In this document: piece after piece, positions 10,923-18,673 of the stretch
How positions within the stretch are numbered: the stretch's first letter is position 1
How the letters are laid out: each line of letters starts with the position of its first letter
Source of the DNA: Chitinivorax sp. B
GTDB lineage: Bacteria; Pseudomonadota; Gammaproteobacteria; Burkholderiales; SCOH01
Reading direction: 5' to 3'
Length of the DNA stretch: 37,392 bases
Assembly (NCBI RefSeq): GCF_005503445.1
Contig: NZ_SCOH01000045.1
Span: forward strand, 1 to 37,392
Notes under the pieces: model-generated
What the model was told of the DNA's origin: nothing
Database searches by the model: none
What the model saw: the letters and a program-made list of their open reading frames with translations, nothing else
Made by a program: the position numbers and the translations under genes

Positions 10923-11672
10923 ATGCGCAACCATCTACTTATGAAACGAAATCACTTGCTGTTTGCAGCCTACCTGCTGATGCCTCTGTACAACCAGGCA
11001 GTCAATGCCACCCCCTTACCTGCTGGCGAATATGCCACCGAACGTGGCTGGGGAACGCTCAGTATCAAGTCGGTACAAAACGGCAAACAGGCATTTTCCA
11101 TTGATGTTGCTGGTACCAATGGCCATAGCTGTGGGCTGGATGGCCAGATCATCAATGGCATAGCCAAACTCACCCAAGATTATAGCCCTGGAGAAATCTG
11201 CGTGGTCAGTTTTGATGGCAAAGCCGGTCAGATTGATGTTGGCATCAAAGCCGGCGACGAATATTGCCGTTACTACTGTGGTGCACGCGCCTATTTTGAA
11301 GGCAGTTATTTCAAGCAGCCGAGTACATGCCAGCAATCCAACCAGCGGCGTACCAAGGATGCGTTCTTGGCTCAATACCGCAAGAAGGATTACCAACAAG
11401 CCTATGACACGCTGTCACCGCTGCTGGCGCAATGCAGCAAATTCATGCACTGGTATGACGAAGGCCGGGTGATCAATGATATTGCCATCACCCAATACAA
11501 GCTGAAGGACTATGCCGGTTGCGTGAAAACCTTGCAGCCACTGGCCGAAGATGCCGCACTGACCGATGAACAGATTCGAGAAAAGCTGCCGCCGGTTGAT
11601 GCGGAAACCTGGCTGCCGGTGGTCAAAGCCACACGGACAAATTTAAGTCTGTGCAAGGCGGCGGCCAAATAA
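10923..11672 (+). CDS. Secreted hypothetical protein with C-terminal helical repeat region
   Basis: I do not recognise the family. The 249-residue product has a signal peptide (about residues 8-29, ending AVNA), so it is likely periplasmic. The mature protein falls into two parts. Residues 30-130 are beta-rich with four cysteines (70, 93, 115, 119) in a compact, lysozyme-inhibitor-like arrangement. Residues 140-245 are helical, with TPR-like spacing in DAFLAQYRKKDYQQAYDTLS and DIAITQYKLKDYAGCVKTL. A second in-frame ATG at 10941 would give a tighter signal peptide; neither start has a clear Shine-Dalgarno. It converges with the Sel1 gene, with 16 bp between stops. Its function is unknown; a binding or scaffolding role is the most that can be suggested. 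Confidence 0.7.
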   Translation: MRNHLLMKRNHLLFAAYLLMPLYNQAVNATPLPAGEYATERGWGTLSIKSVQNGKQAFSIDVAGTNGHSCGLDGQIINGIAKLTQDYSPGEICVVSFDGKAGQIDVGIKAGDEYCRYYCGARAYFEGSYFKQPSTCQQSNQRRTKDAFLAQYRKKDYQQAYDTLSPLLAQCSKFMHWYDEGRVINDIAITQYKLKDYAGCVKTLQPLAEDAALTDEQIREKLPPVDAETWLPVVKATRTNLSLCKAAAK

Positions 11673-11688
11673 CCAGCCAATCGTTGCC

Positions 11689-12324
11689 TCACTCGGCCGC
11701 CAGACGCCTGGCAACCACCTTGGCACGAATGCCCGCTGCCATATCGCCCTGACGGGCCGCTTGTGTGAACCAGAACAGGGCCTGACTATCATCTTTCTGA
11801 ATGCCATCGCCCTGTTCATATAATGTGCCAATGATGTACTGCGATGCCATATCGCCGCCTTCAGCCGCTTTCAAATACCACTTGGCAGCCAGGGCCATAT
11901 CCTTTTGGGCGCCACGCCCCAGAAAATACTGGGTTGCCAAATTCTGCTGAGCACCAACATGACCCTGCTGAGCTGCCAACCCGAACCATCGAGTAGCTTC
12001 AGCCAGTGATTTGGCGACCAATTCGCCATGTTCATAAAGTAACCCCATGGCGAACTGGGCCTGTGCCAAGCCGCCATCCGCAGCCCGATTCAACCATTGC
12101 AGGCCTGCCTTTGGGTCTACCGATACACCTTCGCCACGTAACAGCATCATGGCGTAGTTGAACTGGGCCAGCTTTTCCCCTTGCCGGGCACGGCGTTCGT
12201 AGTCCTTGGCTGCCACCACATAATTCCCGTCCTGATAACCTTGCCAGGCACGATCAGCTGCCACGACAGGAGCAACCACACAGGCACTCGCGACCAAATA
12301 GACAATTTGCATCAGATGAAACAT
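11689..12324 (-). CDS. Secreted Sel1-repeat protein
   Basis: A 211-residue periplasmic or envelope protein made mostly of Sel1 (SLR) repeats, helical hairpins that bind other proteins. I chose the ATG at 12324 because AAAGGGG precedes it and because a signal peptide (MFHLMQIVYLVASACVVAPVVAA) then begins the chain. The longer in-frame reading to 12522 overlaps the neighbouring methyltransferase and is unlikely. At least four repeats are visible with the A-x-W-x-x-x-A-A-x-x-G pattern, for example GLQWLNRAADGGLAQAQFAM, ATRWFGLAAQQGHVGAQQNL and AAKWYLKAAEGGDMASQYII. Such proteins often act as adaptors in envelope stress or secretion. No partner is evident among the neighbours. Confidence 0.88.
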   Translation of the reverse strand: MFHLMQIVYLVASACVVAPVVAADRAWQGYQDGNYVVAAKDYERRARQGEKLAQFNYAMMLLRGEGVSVDPKAGLQWLNRAADGGLAQAQFAMGLLYEHGELVAKSLAEATRWFGLAAQQGHVGAQQNLATQYFLGRGAQKDMALAAKWYLKAAEGGDMASQYIIGTLYEQGDGIQKDDSQALFWFTQAARQGDMAAGIRAKVVARRLAAE

Positions 12325-12460
12325 AGACACCCCTTTCATTACAACAGGCTGCCTGAATTGGTCGTTTGGGATGACCAATGTATTACTACAACGTGTCCGA
12401 CAATTTTTCCAGCGGGTGATTAGGACAAAATGACCAAGCACAAGACCAAGGTCATCATCC

Positions 12461-13132
12461 TTAACTCGGTAAGGTGACGACGCGGCTGTAATGTAGCATG
12501 CGCCCCTTATAGGCTTCGCCATCGGCCTGAACGCAATCCAGTCGCGTTTCTGTCAAATCATAACCCAATGAAGCCATCTGCCTGGAGAAAGCAGTGCGGT
12601 TACCACGGTTGGGATCGACGATCATCACATCCATGCTGGATTCGGCATGGCGTTCAATAAATCCGGCAAGTAACTGCGGGTGGTCACGCTCATACAACAC
12701 GTCACTACCAATAATCAGGTCAAACATGCCCAGAGATGCATCGTGTACTCCCCAATCGCCTTGTTGATAATTCATTGGTGGCAGCTGATTCAGCAGCAAA
12801 TTCTGGCGTAGGAACTCGCCCACCAGCGGGTGATAATCGGATGCCGTCACATCCACCAACTTACGATGTACAACCAAACTGGCCAGCCCCAAGCCACAGC
12901 CGATTTCCAAGACCCGTTTGCCGACCAGATTCAGTTTGGCAACGGCAGCTGCGAGCCGCAACGAAGAAGGCCAGACCTGACCAAACAATGACCATGTGGC
13001 TGCCGAGATCCCAGCAGCTTCTGCAATACCCTCAGGGTCAGAAAATTGCTGGCGATCCAGTAATGAACGGATATAAAGATCATCGTCGCCCTCTATGGCA
13101 ACGGTTTCGTACTTGACTTGATAGCCAGGCAT
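12461..13132 (-). CDS. Class I SAM-dependent methyltransferase (methyltransferase-16 type)
   Basis: A 223-residue cytoplasmic methyltransferase with a Rossmann fold. Motif I is VLEIGCGLGLAS (74-85), the acidic residue binding the SAM ribose is D99 (TASDYHP), and motif IV is GSDVLYE (142-148). The tryptophan-bearing stretch ATWSLFGQVWPSS (45-57) before motif I is characteristic of the METTL21/ETF-beta-lysine-methyltransferase-like group, which methylates protein lysines. The bacterial relatives are mostly uncharacterised, so a protein substrate is an inference. AAGAG lies before the ATG at 13132. It lies upstream of the Sel1 gene on the same strand, 136 bp away, so co-transcription is possible. 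Confidence 0.85.
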   Translation of the reverse strand: MPGYQVKYETVAIEGDDDLYIRSLLDRQQFSDPEGIAEAAGISAATWSLFGQVWPSSLRLAAAVAKLNLVGKRVLEIGCGLGLASLVVHRKLVDVTASDYHPLVGEFLRQNLLLNQLPPMNYQQGDWGVHDASLGMFDLIIGSDVLYERDHPQLLAGFIERHAESSMDVMIVDPNRGNRTAFSRQMASLGYDLTETRLDCVQADGEAYKGRMLHYSRVVTLPS

Positions 13133-13511
13133 TGTGAACTCTTTTCATGGCAACAGCGTAGTGCAGGAGAAATGTTCAGTCGAACAGGCACAACGCTTCG
13201 CGATTGAAGAGCAATGCAGGCCGAGTGGGCCACTTCGCGGGCAAACCGCCTAAACAAGTGGGCGACTCAAAAAACTCAGGTATCAGGCAAAACAAGGCGA
13301 GTATGGAAAAGACTGCTTCAGCCCTACCGAATCGGCAAGGAAGTATTTTCATTCACAACATGATATTGCGTGAAAGACAAAGGCTTTCGAGGGAACCAGA
13401 TAAAGGGAAGGACTCGTCACCCTACCATCTTTCATGGTGGACCATTGCCATTTCAGACAGGAGGTCGCCAAGCCGAGTTACTCGAATCTGATCAAACAGC
13501 CGCAGAAAGCC
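13133..13511. other. Non-coding gap between methyltransferase and DeoR gene
   Basis: This stretch of 379 bp has no gene I can support. A 49-codon frame (13214-13363) coding a Lys/Arg/Trp-rich peptide is visible. GAAGAG lies only 2 bases from its ATG, and nothing else argues for translation. Confidence 0.4.
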
Positions 13512-14267
13512 TCAAACCCGCACAACTGACAGACCAGCCGTGCGGTATGGTGCCACCTGTTCTTCTGGAATGTCCCGCACCGTAATGATTGCATCTACTT
13601 CGCTTAAGGGCACGATAGTATATGGTGACGCAGTATCCAGCTTTTCGGGCGAAGCCAGCACCACCGTTTCAGCACTGGCTTCGCAGATCATCCGCTTGAT
13701 GTGTGCTTCTTCCAGATCACCGGTACTGATACCTGCCTGAATATGCAGACTGCATGCCCCCATGAAATAGATATCTGCCCGGATACGGCGGATCGCCTCA
13801 GCGGCGGCGGCACCGACTGCCACCATCGAGTGTTTGAACAATTGCCCGCCGATCATCACCACATCGATGTGCGGATGTTGCCCCAATTCCACGGCAATAG
13901 CCGGGCTGTGGGTGACAACGGTGGCATGCAGATCGCGTGGTAGGCTACGCGCCAACTGGGTGGTGGTCGTGCCGCCATCGACAAAAATCACCTGCCCTGG
14001 CTGTACCATGCGCGCTGCTGCCTCGCCAATATGGCGCTTAGCCTCGATGGAAATACCCTGCCGAGCCGCCAAGGTACCCATCGCAGGTGAAGCAGGTAGC
14101 GCACCACCATGAACCCGCTGACACAACCCCTCTTGCGCAAGGGTCCGTAAATCCCGGCGAATGGTATCTTCCGACACGCCCAGTTGGTCGCTTATCACCC
14201 TGGCAATCACCTGTCCCTCACGCTGCAAGACATCCAGCAGGTGCTTTCTGCGCTGACTGGTCAGCAT
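13512..14267 (-). CDS. DeoR-family transcriptional regulator
   Basis: A 251-residue repressor-type regulator. The N-terminal winged helix-turn-helix is at about residues 5-57 (DQLGVSEDTIRRDLRTLAQEG, followed by RVHGGAL, the family hallmark). The C-terminal sensor domain contains VDGGTTTTQLARSLP (96-110), which in this family binds sugar phosphates. GGGGG lies 4 bases before the ATG. It is transcribed divergently from the twelve-gene cluster starting at 14881 and is the only regulator next to it, so it is the likely controller of that operon and perhaps of itself. The usual effector class (a phosphorylated sugar) agrees with the hexose-phosphate enzymes in the cluster; the actual ligand is not known. 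Confidence 0.93.
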   Translation of the reverse strand: MLTSQRRKHLLDVLQREGQVIARVISDQLGVSEDTIRRDLRTLAQEGLCQRVHGGALPASPAMGTLAARQGISIEAKRHIGEAAARMVQPGQVIFVDGGTTTTQLARSLPRDLHATVVTHSPAIAVELGQHPHIDVVMIGGQLFKHSMVAVGAAAAEAIRRIRADIYFMGACSLHIQAGISTGDLEEAHIKRMICEASAETVVLASPEKLDTASPYTIVPLSEVDAIITVRDIPEEQVAPYRTAGLSVVRV

Positions 14268-14316
14268 GTTTCCCCCTTAATTACGCTTGCGACTATTTTC
14301 TTGACATTGCACGTTT

Positions 14317-14332
14317 ATGCACGATATTGTCA
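14317..14332 (+). repeat. Putative operator, copy 1
   Basis: ATGCACGATATTGTCA matches copy 2 at 14 of 16 positions. It overlaps a plausible -10 hexamer and lies 50 bp from the regulator's own start codon, a natural position for autoregulation. Confidence 0.45.
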
Positions 14333-14535
14333 TGCTCATGAAGTGAGAAAAGGCGTGGATAGTAACGATGGTTACTGATACTAGACAATCAGAATTTGCC
14401 ATCAGATCGCATACATCCTTATTTAATGCACTTCTTATGCATCTATTAACGCTATTTCCCACATTGCACCAACCACTGGCAAACCAGCCAAGACGGAACA
14501 GTGCAACATCTGCTTATGCATGATTATTCACGTAC

Positions 14536-14551
14536 ATGCACGAAAATGTCA
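14536..14551 (+). repeat. Putative operator, copy 2
   Basis: ATGCACGAAAATGTCA is the second copy of the element, 219 bp from the first and in the same orientation. It is flanked by TGCATG sequences on both sides. Confidence 0.45.
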
Positions 14552-14639
14552 AATCATATGCATGTTAGCAAGCAGTAACCGACGCCTAGCGACATGATTG
14601 TGCTGCTGCTTACCGCAACAGCCCGGCAATTTGGAGGAA

Positions 14640-14720
14640 ATGCCTACACAGGACTCCGTCAACACGTCGTTTCATGGTCTGGCTTTCATGACCGCACCAC
14701 GGGACGTCAACCGTGCCTGA
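14640..14720 (+). CDS. Possible 26-codon leader peptide ORF
   Basis: An ATG directly after TTTGGAGGAA opens a 26-codon frame (MPTQDSVNTSFHGLAF...NRA) ending in TGA at 14718-14720, within the leader of the biosynthetic operon. The GGAGG is strong, but its spacing of 2 bases to the ATG is too short for efficient initiation. The peptide has no Cys and no obvious leader/core pattern. It may be a chance ORF, a regulatory leader peptide or, least likely, a peptide substrate. Confidence 0.2.
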   Translation: MPTQDSVNTSFHGLAFMTAPRDVNRA

Positions 14721-14880
14721 CATGGAGCAACATGAGTGCGGCCCACAGCGGGAGTCAGTCTGGCCACCGTAAACGAGTATGCCGCCCAGAACGCTCCAGA
14801 CGAGTGCAGTCGATCTATTCAAGAGCCGGCAGCACATGAGACGGACCATTCATGTTGGATAGCGTCGCGGAGGAAATACG

Positions 14881-15948
14881 ATGTCGGTTATCAGAGTCGG
14901 AATAATCGGAATTGGTGCGCAAACGCGGGAAAACCTGCTGCCCTCGCTATTGCAGATTCCGGATATCCATATTGTGGCAGCATGCGATAGCGAACTGGAA
15001 CGGGCACGCCTGTTACGCAGTTACGTCAAGGATGCCGGCAACTACGCCGACGTGGGCGAGATGCTGGATAACGAGCAGCTGGATGCCTTGGTGATGGCCT
15101 GCCCACCGCAGGCACATCGCGACATTGCCATGCAGGCGATGCTGCGCGGTTTACATGTATTCGTGGAAAAACCGCCCTGTTTCACTCTGGTGGAGCTGGA
15201 AGAATTGGCAGATATGGCTGAACAACAAGGGCTGGTAACAGCAGTGGGACTGAATTTCCGCTTTGCGCGGCCAATTCAGCACATCCGTTCGGTCACTGCC
15301 AGTCACGCCTTCGGCCGTACGATGCACGTGCAGATCAATCACTATGCCAACAAGCCGCGCACACCGTTGTGGGGTATGCAATCCACACTACGGTCTTTCC
15401 TGCTGGCCCAGGCGATCCACTCCATTGATCTGGCTACCGTCTTTGGCAGCGGTGAAATCGTGGATCTGTACTCATCGGTACAACGGGATACCGAATCATT
15501 GTTGGCCCGTATTGATATCGCATTTGCCAGCGGGGTGTCGGCATCGATCCTGACGGGCACCATGTTCCCTTATTTCGAGTTCGACATGAAGGTGATCAGT
15601 GATCGTTCCACCATGATCTCGCTGGATAACCTCTGGAACATCACACTGCACGAACTGGAACACGCCACCCGTACCGCGGGTAGCGACAAGCGCTGGCGAG
15701 GTGCCTGGCAGCCCAGCCCACTGGATTCAGGTTATGTCCGTAGCGGCTATCTGGGTGAATTGTCCGGCTTTTTCGATGCGATTCGGCATCAGCAGGCATT
15801 CGAAGGCGATTTCGCCAGTCTACTCCCTACCTTTCACATCATTGAGCACATGTGCCGCGAAGAAAGACCAACGCCGGATTTGCAGGCACCAGTATTTGGC
15901 AATAGACCGATCAACCAACGGGTGACCACCAATGCTCAATTCAGCTAA
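14881..15948 (+). CDS. Gfo/Idh/MocA-family dehydrogenase
   Basis: A 355-residue NAD(P)-dependent oxidoreductase, first gene of the twelve-gene operon. The N-terminal Rossmann fold has VGIIGIGAQTRENLLPSL (6-23), and the conserved EKP motif is at 96-98 with catalytic Lys97. The C-terminal half is the beta-sheet sugar-binding domain. Family members oxidise ring hydroxyls of sugars or inositols, giving a ketone an aminotransferase can use. NtdC, for example, oxidises glucose-6-phosphate at C3 in kanosamine synthesis. Oddly, the usual L-L-D-x-G-x-H stretch reads LLAQAIH (174-180), so His180 is kept but the Asp four residues before it is Ala. GGAGG lies 7 bases before the ATG. The next gene starts 17 bp inside its 3' end. 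The substrate is inferred only from context. Confidence 0.93.
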   Translation: MSVIRVGIIGIGAQTRENLLPSLLQIPDIHIVAACDSELERARLLRSYVKDAGNYADVGEMLDNEQLDALVMACPPQAHRDIAMQAMLRGLHVFVEKPPCFTLVELEELADMAEQQGLVTAVGLNFRFARPIQHIRSVTASHAFGRTMHVQINHYANKPRTPLWGMQSTLRSFLLAQAIHSIDLATVFGSGEIVDLYSSVQRDTESLLARIDIAFASGVSASILTGTMFPYFEFDMKVISDRSTMISLDNLWNITLHELEHATRTAGSDKRWRGAWQPSPLDSGYVRSGYLGELSGFFDAIRHQQAFEGDFASLLPTFHIIEHMCREERPTPDLQAPVFGNRPINQRVTTNAQFS

Positions 15949-17038
15949 GTTCCCAAACCGGACGATTTCAGACAAGTACCGACCCCGCTATTCGGATGAT
16001 CTGGAAACCCTGGCCAGTGCACTGGAACACAGCCTGTCCGGTACCAGCGAGACAGTGGAATCTTATGAGATGGCATTGGCTCGTTACTTCTTCGCCAAGG
16101 AAGCCATCGCAGTCTCATCCGGCGCGGCTGCATTGAGCGTGGCACTGGGTGCCTTGGGGGTAAAAGCAGGTGACGAGGTGCTGCTGACACCGACCTGCCC
16201 GCTATGCACCGTCTATCCGGTGCTGGCGGCAGGCGCAGTACCCATTTTCGTGGACACCCAAAAGAATCACTTCACGGCAGAACTCAAATCACTCGACCGC
16301 GCGCTCAGTAAACGCACCCGCGCCATTATCGACATCCCGATGTGGGGATATCCAACACCAGTCGATCACCTGCAGTCCTTTGCACGCAACTGCAGCATTC
16401 CGCTGATTCTGGATCTGGCCCATGCGCACGGTACGCAATTACATGGCAAATCGTTATCGGCCTATGCAGACCTGGCCTGCTTCAGCACACATGAGCGTAA
16501 GCCACTGGCGACGGGTGAAGGAGGCTTCATCCTGACGGACGATCAAACACTGGCTCAGCGCTGCCGGTTGTATAGCCGTTTCGGCAACTTGAATGGACGC
16601 GATTTCGGTCTGAACTACAAGCTTGGCGCACTCCCTGCTGCATTGGGTCAGTCCAGGCTGAAGCATCTCGACAGTCAGCTGGGTATCCGTCGCCATAACG
16701 CAGAACGGCTCATGGAACAGCTGGCCCATCCGCAAATACATGAGTTGCCGATCATAGATGGCGGCGAGCCAAATTACTACTTCCTGAATCTGAAACTGGC
16801 TTTCGAGGATAACCAGCGCTTCATCGACTACCTCGACCAACATGGCATTCCGTCGGACATCAAACGCTATGGCTGCCGTTGCCTGTATGAATTTCCGGCC
16901 CTGGCAGCCTATCGACGTGAATGTCTGAATGGTGCCGAACTACTCGCCAGCATCACCACCATCCCGGTCCACCCCGGGTTGAGCGATGCCGATATGGACT
17001 ATATCGCCCATGTCATCAATCTGTATCAGGAGGCCTAG
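15932..17038 (+). CDS. DegT/DnrJ/EryC1/StrS-family aminotransferase (first copy)
   Basis: A 368-residue PLP-dependent aminotransferase of the family that aminates keto sugars and ketocyclitols. The PLP lysine is Lys190 in FSTHERKPLATGEGG, and the aspartate contacting the pyridine nitrogen is Asp161 in LILDLAHAHG. The SSGAAAL turn at 62-68 binds the phosphate end. The start at 15932 overlaps the dehydrogenase by 17 bp, so the two are probably translationally coupled and act in sequence (keto group made, then aminated). It is paralogous to the aminotransferase at 17546. Both share IPMWGYPT or VPMWGYPT, GIPSDI and a C-terminal TTIP.HP motif. AHBA-synthase-like and nucleotide-sugar aminotransferases belong to the same family, so substrate and position are open. 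Confidence 0.93.
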   Translation: MLNSAKFPNRTISDKYRPRYSDDLETLASALEHSLSGTSETVESYEMALARYFFAKEAIAVSSGAAALSVALGALGVKAGDEVLLTPTCPLCTVYPVLAAGAVPIFVDTQKNHFTAELKSLDRALSKRTRAIIDIPMWGYPTPVDHLQSFARNCSIPLILDLAHAHGTQLHGKSLSAYADLACFSTHERKPLATGEGGFILTDDQTLAQRCRLYSRFGNLNGRDFGLNYKLGALPAALGQSRLKHLDSQLGIRRHNAERLMEQLAHPQIHELPIIDGGEPNYYFLNLKLAFEDNQRFIDYLDQHGIPSDIKRYGCRCLYEFPALAAYRRECLNGAELLASITTIPVHPGLSDADMDYIAHVINLYQEA

Positions 17039-17042
17039 TTTG

Positions 17043-17549
17043 ATGTCCATGCATCCTTACTTGCCCAAGCATCTGACGGCATCTGGTTTTGTATTGCACC
17101 CGGACCGCCGCATTTTGCTGGTTCACCATCGCAAGCTCGGTGTCTGGCTGTATCCGGGTGGGCATGTGGAGCTCCACGAAACGCCTGATCAGGCAGTGGT
17201 GAGAGAAGTGCTGGAGGAAACCGGCATCCGTACCCGTATTCTGGGCTGGCGGGACGTTGCGCTGGGTGACGCAGTGACTGATGTACACGTATTGCACACG
17301 CCATACCGGGTGTTATGCGAATACATTAATGACCCAGCTGACCCACATTACCACCTTGATCTGATCTACTTGTGCGCCGCACTTGATGAAGACTGCATCA
17401 TCAATGCAGAGGTACATGCCGCCGATTTCTTCGATGAGCATGGCGCGCTGGAGCTGCATCTGTTTCCCAGCTTCCGCACGCTGTTGCATCGAGTATTCCA
17501 GGATGAAGCTGCCTGGGCGCTGCTCAACCAGATGGAGGTGACGGCATGA
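17043..17549 (+). CDS. Nudix hydrolase
   Basis: A 168-residue Nudix hydrolase, which cleaves a nucleoside diphosphate linked to another group. The box fits the consensus exactly at residues 40-62: G40, E46, then REVLEETGI from Arg54. I chose the ATG at 17043, 4 bases after the preceding stop, because GGAGG lies 9 bases upstream within the end of the previous gene. The longer frame from 16986 would overlap that gene by 50 bases. It sits between the two DegT aminotransferases and overlaps the second by ATGA. This suggests it acts on a nucleotide-activated intermediate, or removes a nucleotide by-product, in the same pathway. Specificity cannot be read from the sequence. Confidence 0.92.
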   Translation: MSMHPYLPKHLTASGFVLHPDRRILLVHHRKLGVWLYPGGHVELHETPDQAVVREVLEETGIRTRILGWRDVALGDAVTDVHVLHTPYRVLCEYINDPADPHYHLDLIYLCAALDEDCIINAEVHAADFFDEHGALELHLFPSFRTLLHRVFQDEAAWALLNQMEVTA

Positions 17550-18673
17550 ATAGCCTCAGCCCCGAGCGCAAACGAATGATGGATTACTTGCCAGTCCACA
17601 CCATTGACGACACCAGCAATCATCGCCACAGCGATGACCTGTCGATGTTGGCCTATGCGTTGGACACCGGGCTGACTGGGACCTCGCCGGTAGTAGATCG
17701 TTACGAAGAGCACCTGAAACTGCAATACAACACGGCGTATGCACTTGCCGTATCCTCAGGCGCAGCCGCGGTTGGCGTCGCGTTGAAAGCACTGGACTGG
17801 AAGCCGGGCGATGAGGTCATCGTGGCGCCCAGTAGCCCAATCTGCACCATTTTCCCATTGCTAATGCACGGATTGCGCCCGATATTTTGCGATGTCACGC
17901 CAAACAGCTTTGGGTTGGCGCCTGAGGAAGTCGTAGCGGCATTGACACCACGCACCAAGGCGATTATCGAGGTGCCGATGTGGGGCTATCCCACCCGAAC
18001 TGACCGGCTACAGGTACTGGCGGCCAGCCATGGCCTGCCGTTGATTCTGGATCTGGCGCATTCGCACATGGTGAAACTCAATGGGCATTGGCTGGCCCAG
18101 TACGGCGATATTGCCTGCTTCAGCACCCACGAAGGCAAGTTGATGTCCACCGGCGAAGGTGGCTTCGTACTCAGTCATCGCGCCGAGCATGATGCACGGA
18201 TGCGGGCTTACACCCGTTTCGGCAATCTGGATGGCCAGACCTTTGGCGTCAACTTCAAGTTGAATGGCTTGCATGCCGCAGTGGGTATCGCCCGTCTGGA
18301 AGCACTGGAACGGCAAGTAACGATTCGCCAGCGCAATCGCAATGCGATCTTGTCCCGACTGCATAACCCGCATGTCCGCGAATTGCCGATTCCTTGCTGC
18401 GGCACCGTCAGCGGCTATGCGCTATTGCTGCAGACCATCGCCAGCGATGGCAGGCAGTTTGTGGAGCATCTGGTCAGTCATGGTATTCCGTCCGATATCC
18501 ACAAATACGACAACCAGCCACTATACAACTATCCCGTGCTGGCTGATTACCGACGCGACTGCCCGCATGTGGCGGCGCTATTGCGATCACTGACCACCAT
18601 CCCACTGCACCCGGACCTGAGCCCGGAAGACCTGGCCCATATCGTGAAGGTCATCAACGCTTATGAACCCTGA
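17546..18673 (+). CDS. DegT/DnrJ/EryC1/StrS-family aminotransferase (second copy)
   Basis: A 375-residue PLP aminotransferase paralogous to the product of 15932. PLP Lys198 lies in FSTHEGKLMSTGEGG and Asp169 in LILDLAHSH. The SSGAAAVGV turn is at 70-78. Its start overlaps the Nudix stop (ATGA). Two different DegT enzymes in one operon suggest either two amination steps on one scaffold, as in diamino sugars and aminocyclitols, or a division between amination and a reverse or dehydratase-type reaction known in the family. Divergence between the copies is considerable outside the motifs, so this is not a recent duplication. No key residue is missing. Confidence 0.93.
   Translation: MNSLSPERKRMMDYLPVHTIDDTSNHRHSDDLSMLAYALDTGLTGTSPVVDRYEEHLKLQYNTAYALAVSSGAAAVGVALKALDWKPGDEVIVAPSSPICTIFPLLMHGLRPIFCDVTPNSFGLAPEEVVAALTPRTKAIIEVPMWGYPTRTDRLQVLAASHGLPLILDLAHSHMVKLNGHWLAQYGDIACFSTHEGKLMSTGEGGFVLSHRAEHDARMRAYTRFGNLDGQTFGVNFKLNGLHAAVGIARLEALERQVTIRQRNRNAILSRLHNPHVRELPIPCCGTVSGYALLLQTIASDGRQFVEHLVSHGIPSDIHKYDNQPLYNYPVLADYRRDCPHVAALLRSLTTIPLHPDLSPEDLAHIVKVINAYEP

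Larger units (their letters stand above)
14268..14880. promoter_or_regulatory. Divergent control region between DeoR gene and biosynthetic operon
   Basis: This 613-bp region separates the regulator from the operon. It contains two 16-bp near-identical elements, ATGCACGATATTGTCA (14317-14332) and ATGCACGAAAATGTCA (14536-14551). The motif TATGCAT occurs three times, near 14435, 14515 and 14557. TTGACA (14301-14306) with TATTGT (14325-14330), 18 bp apart, forms a possible plus-strand promoter that overlaps the first element. The placement suggests operators for the DeoR protein. The last 240 bp form a long leader with small frames that may or may not be translated. Confidence 0.5.

Noticed and set aside
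12325-12522. N-terminal extension of the Sel1 protein
   Set aside because: It would overlap the methyltransferase gene, lacks a ribosome binding site and would bury the signal peptide. The start at 12324 is better.
13214-13363. 49-codon basic, Trp-rich reading frame in the gap before the DeoR gene
   Set aside because: The only Shine-Dalgarno-like sequence (GAAGAG) lies 2 bases before the ATG, there is no operon context, and composition alone does not support a gene.
14640-14720. RiPP precursor peptide for the downstream cluster
   Set aside because: The cluster has no peptide-modifying enzymes such as radical SAM, YcaO, lanthionine synthetase or a leader peptidase, and the peptide has no typical leader/core pattern.
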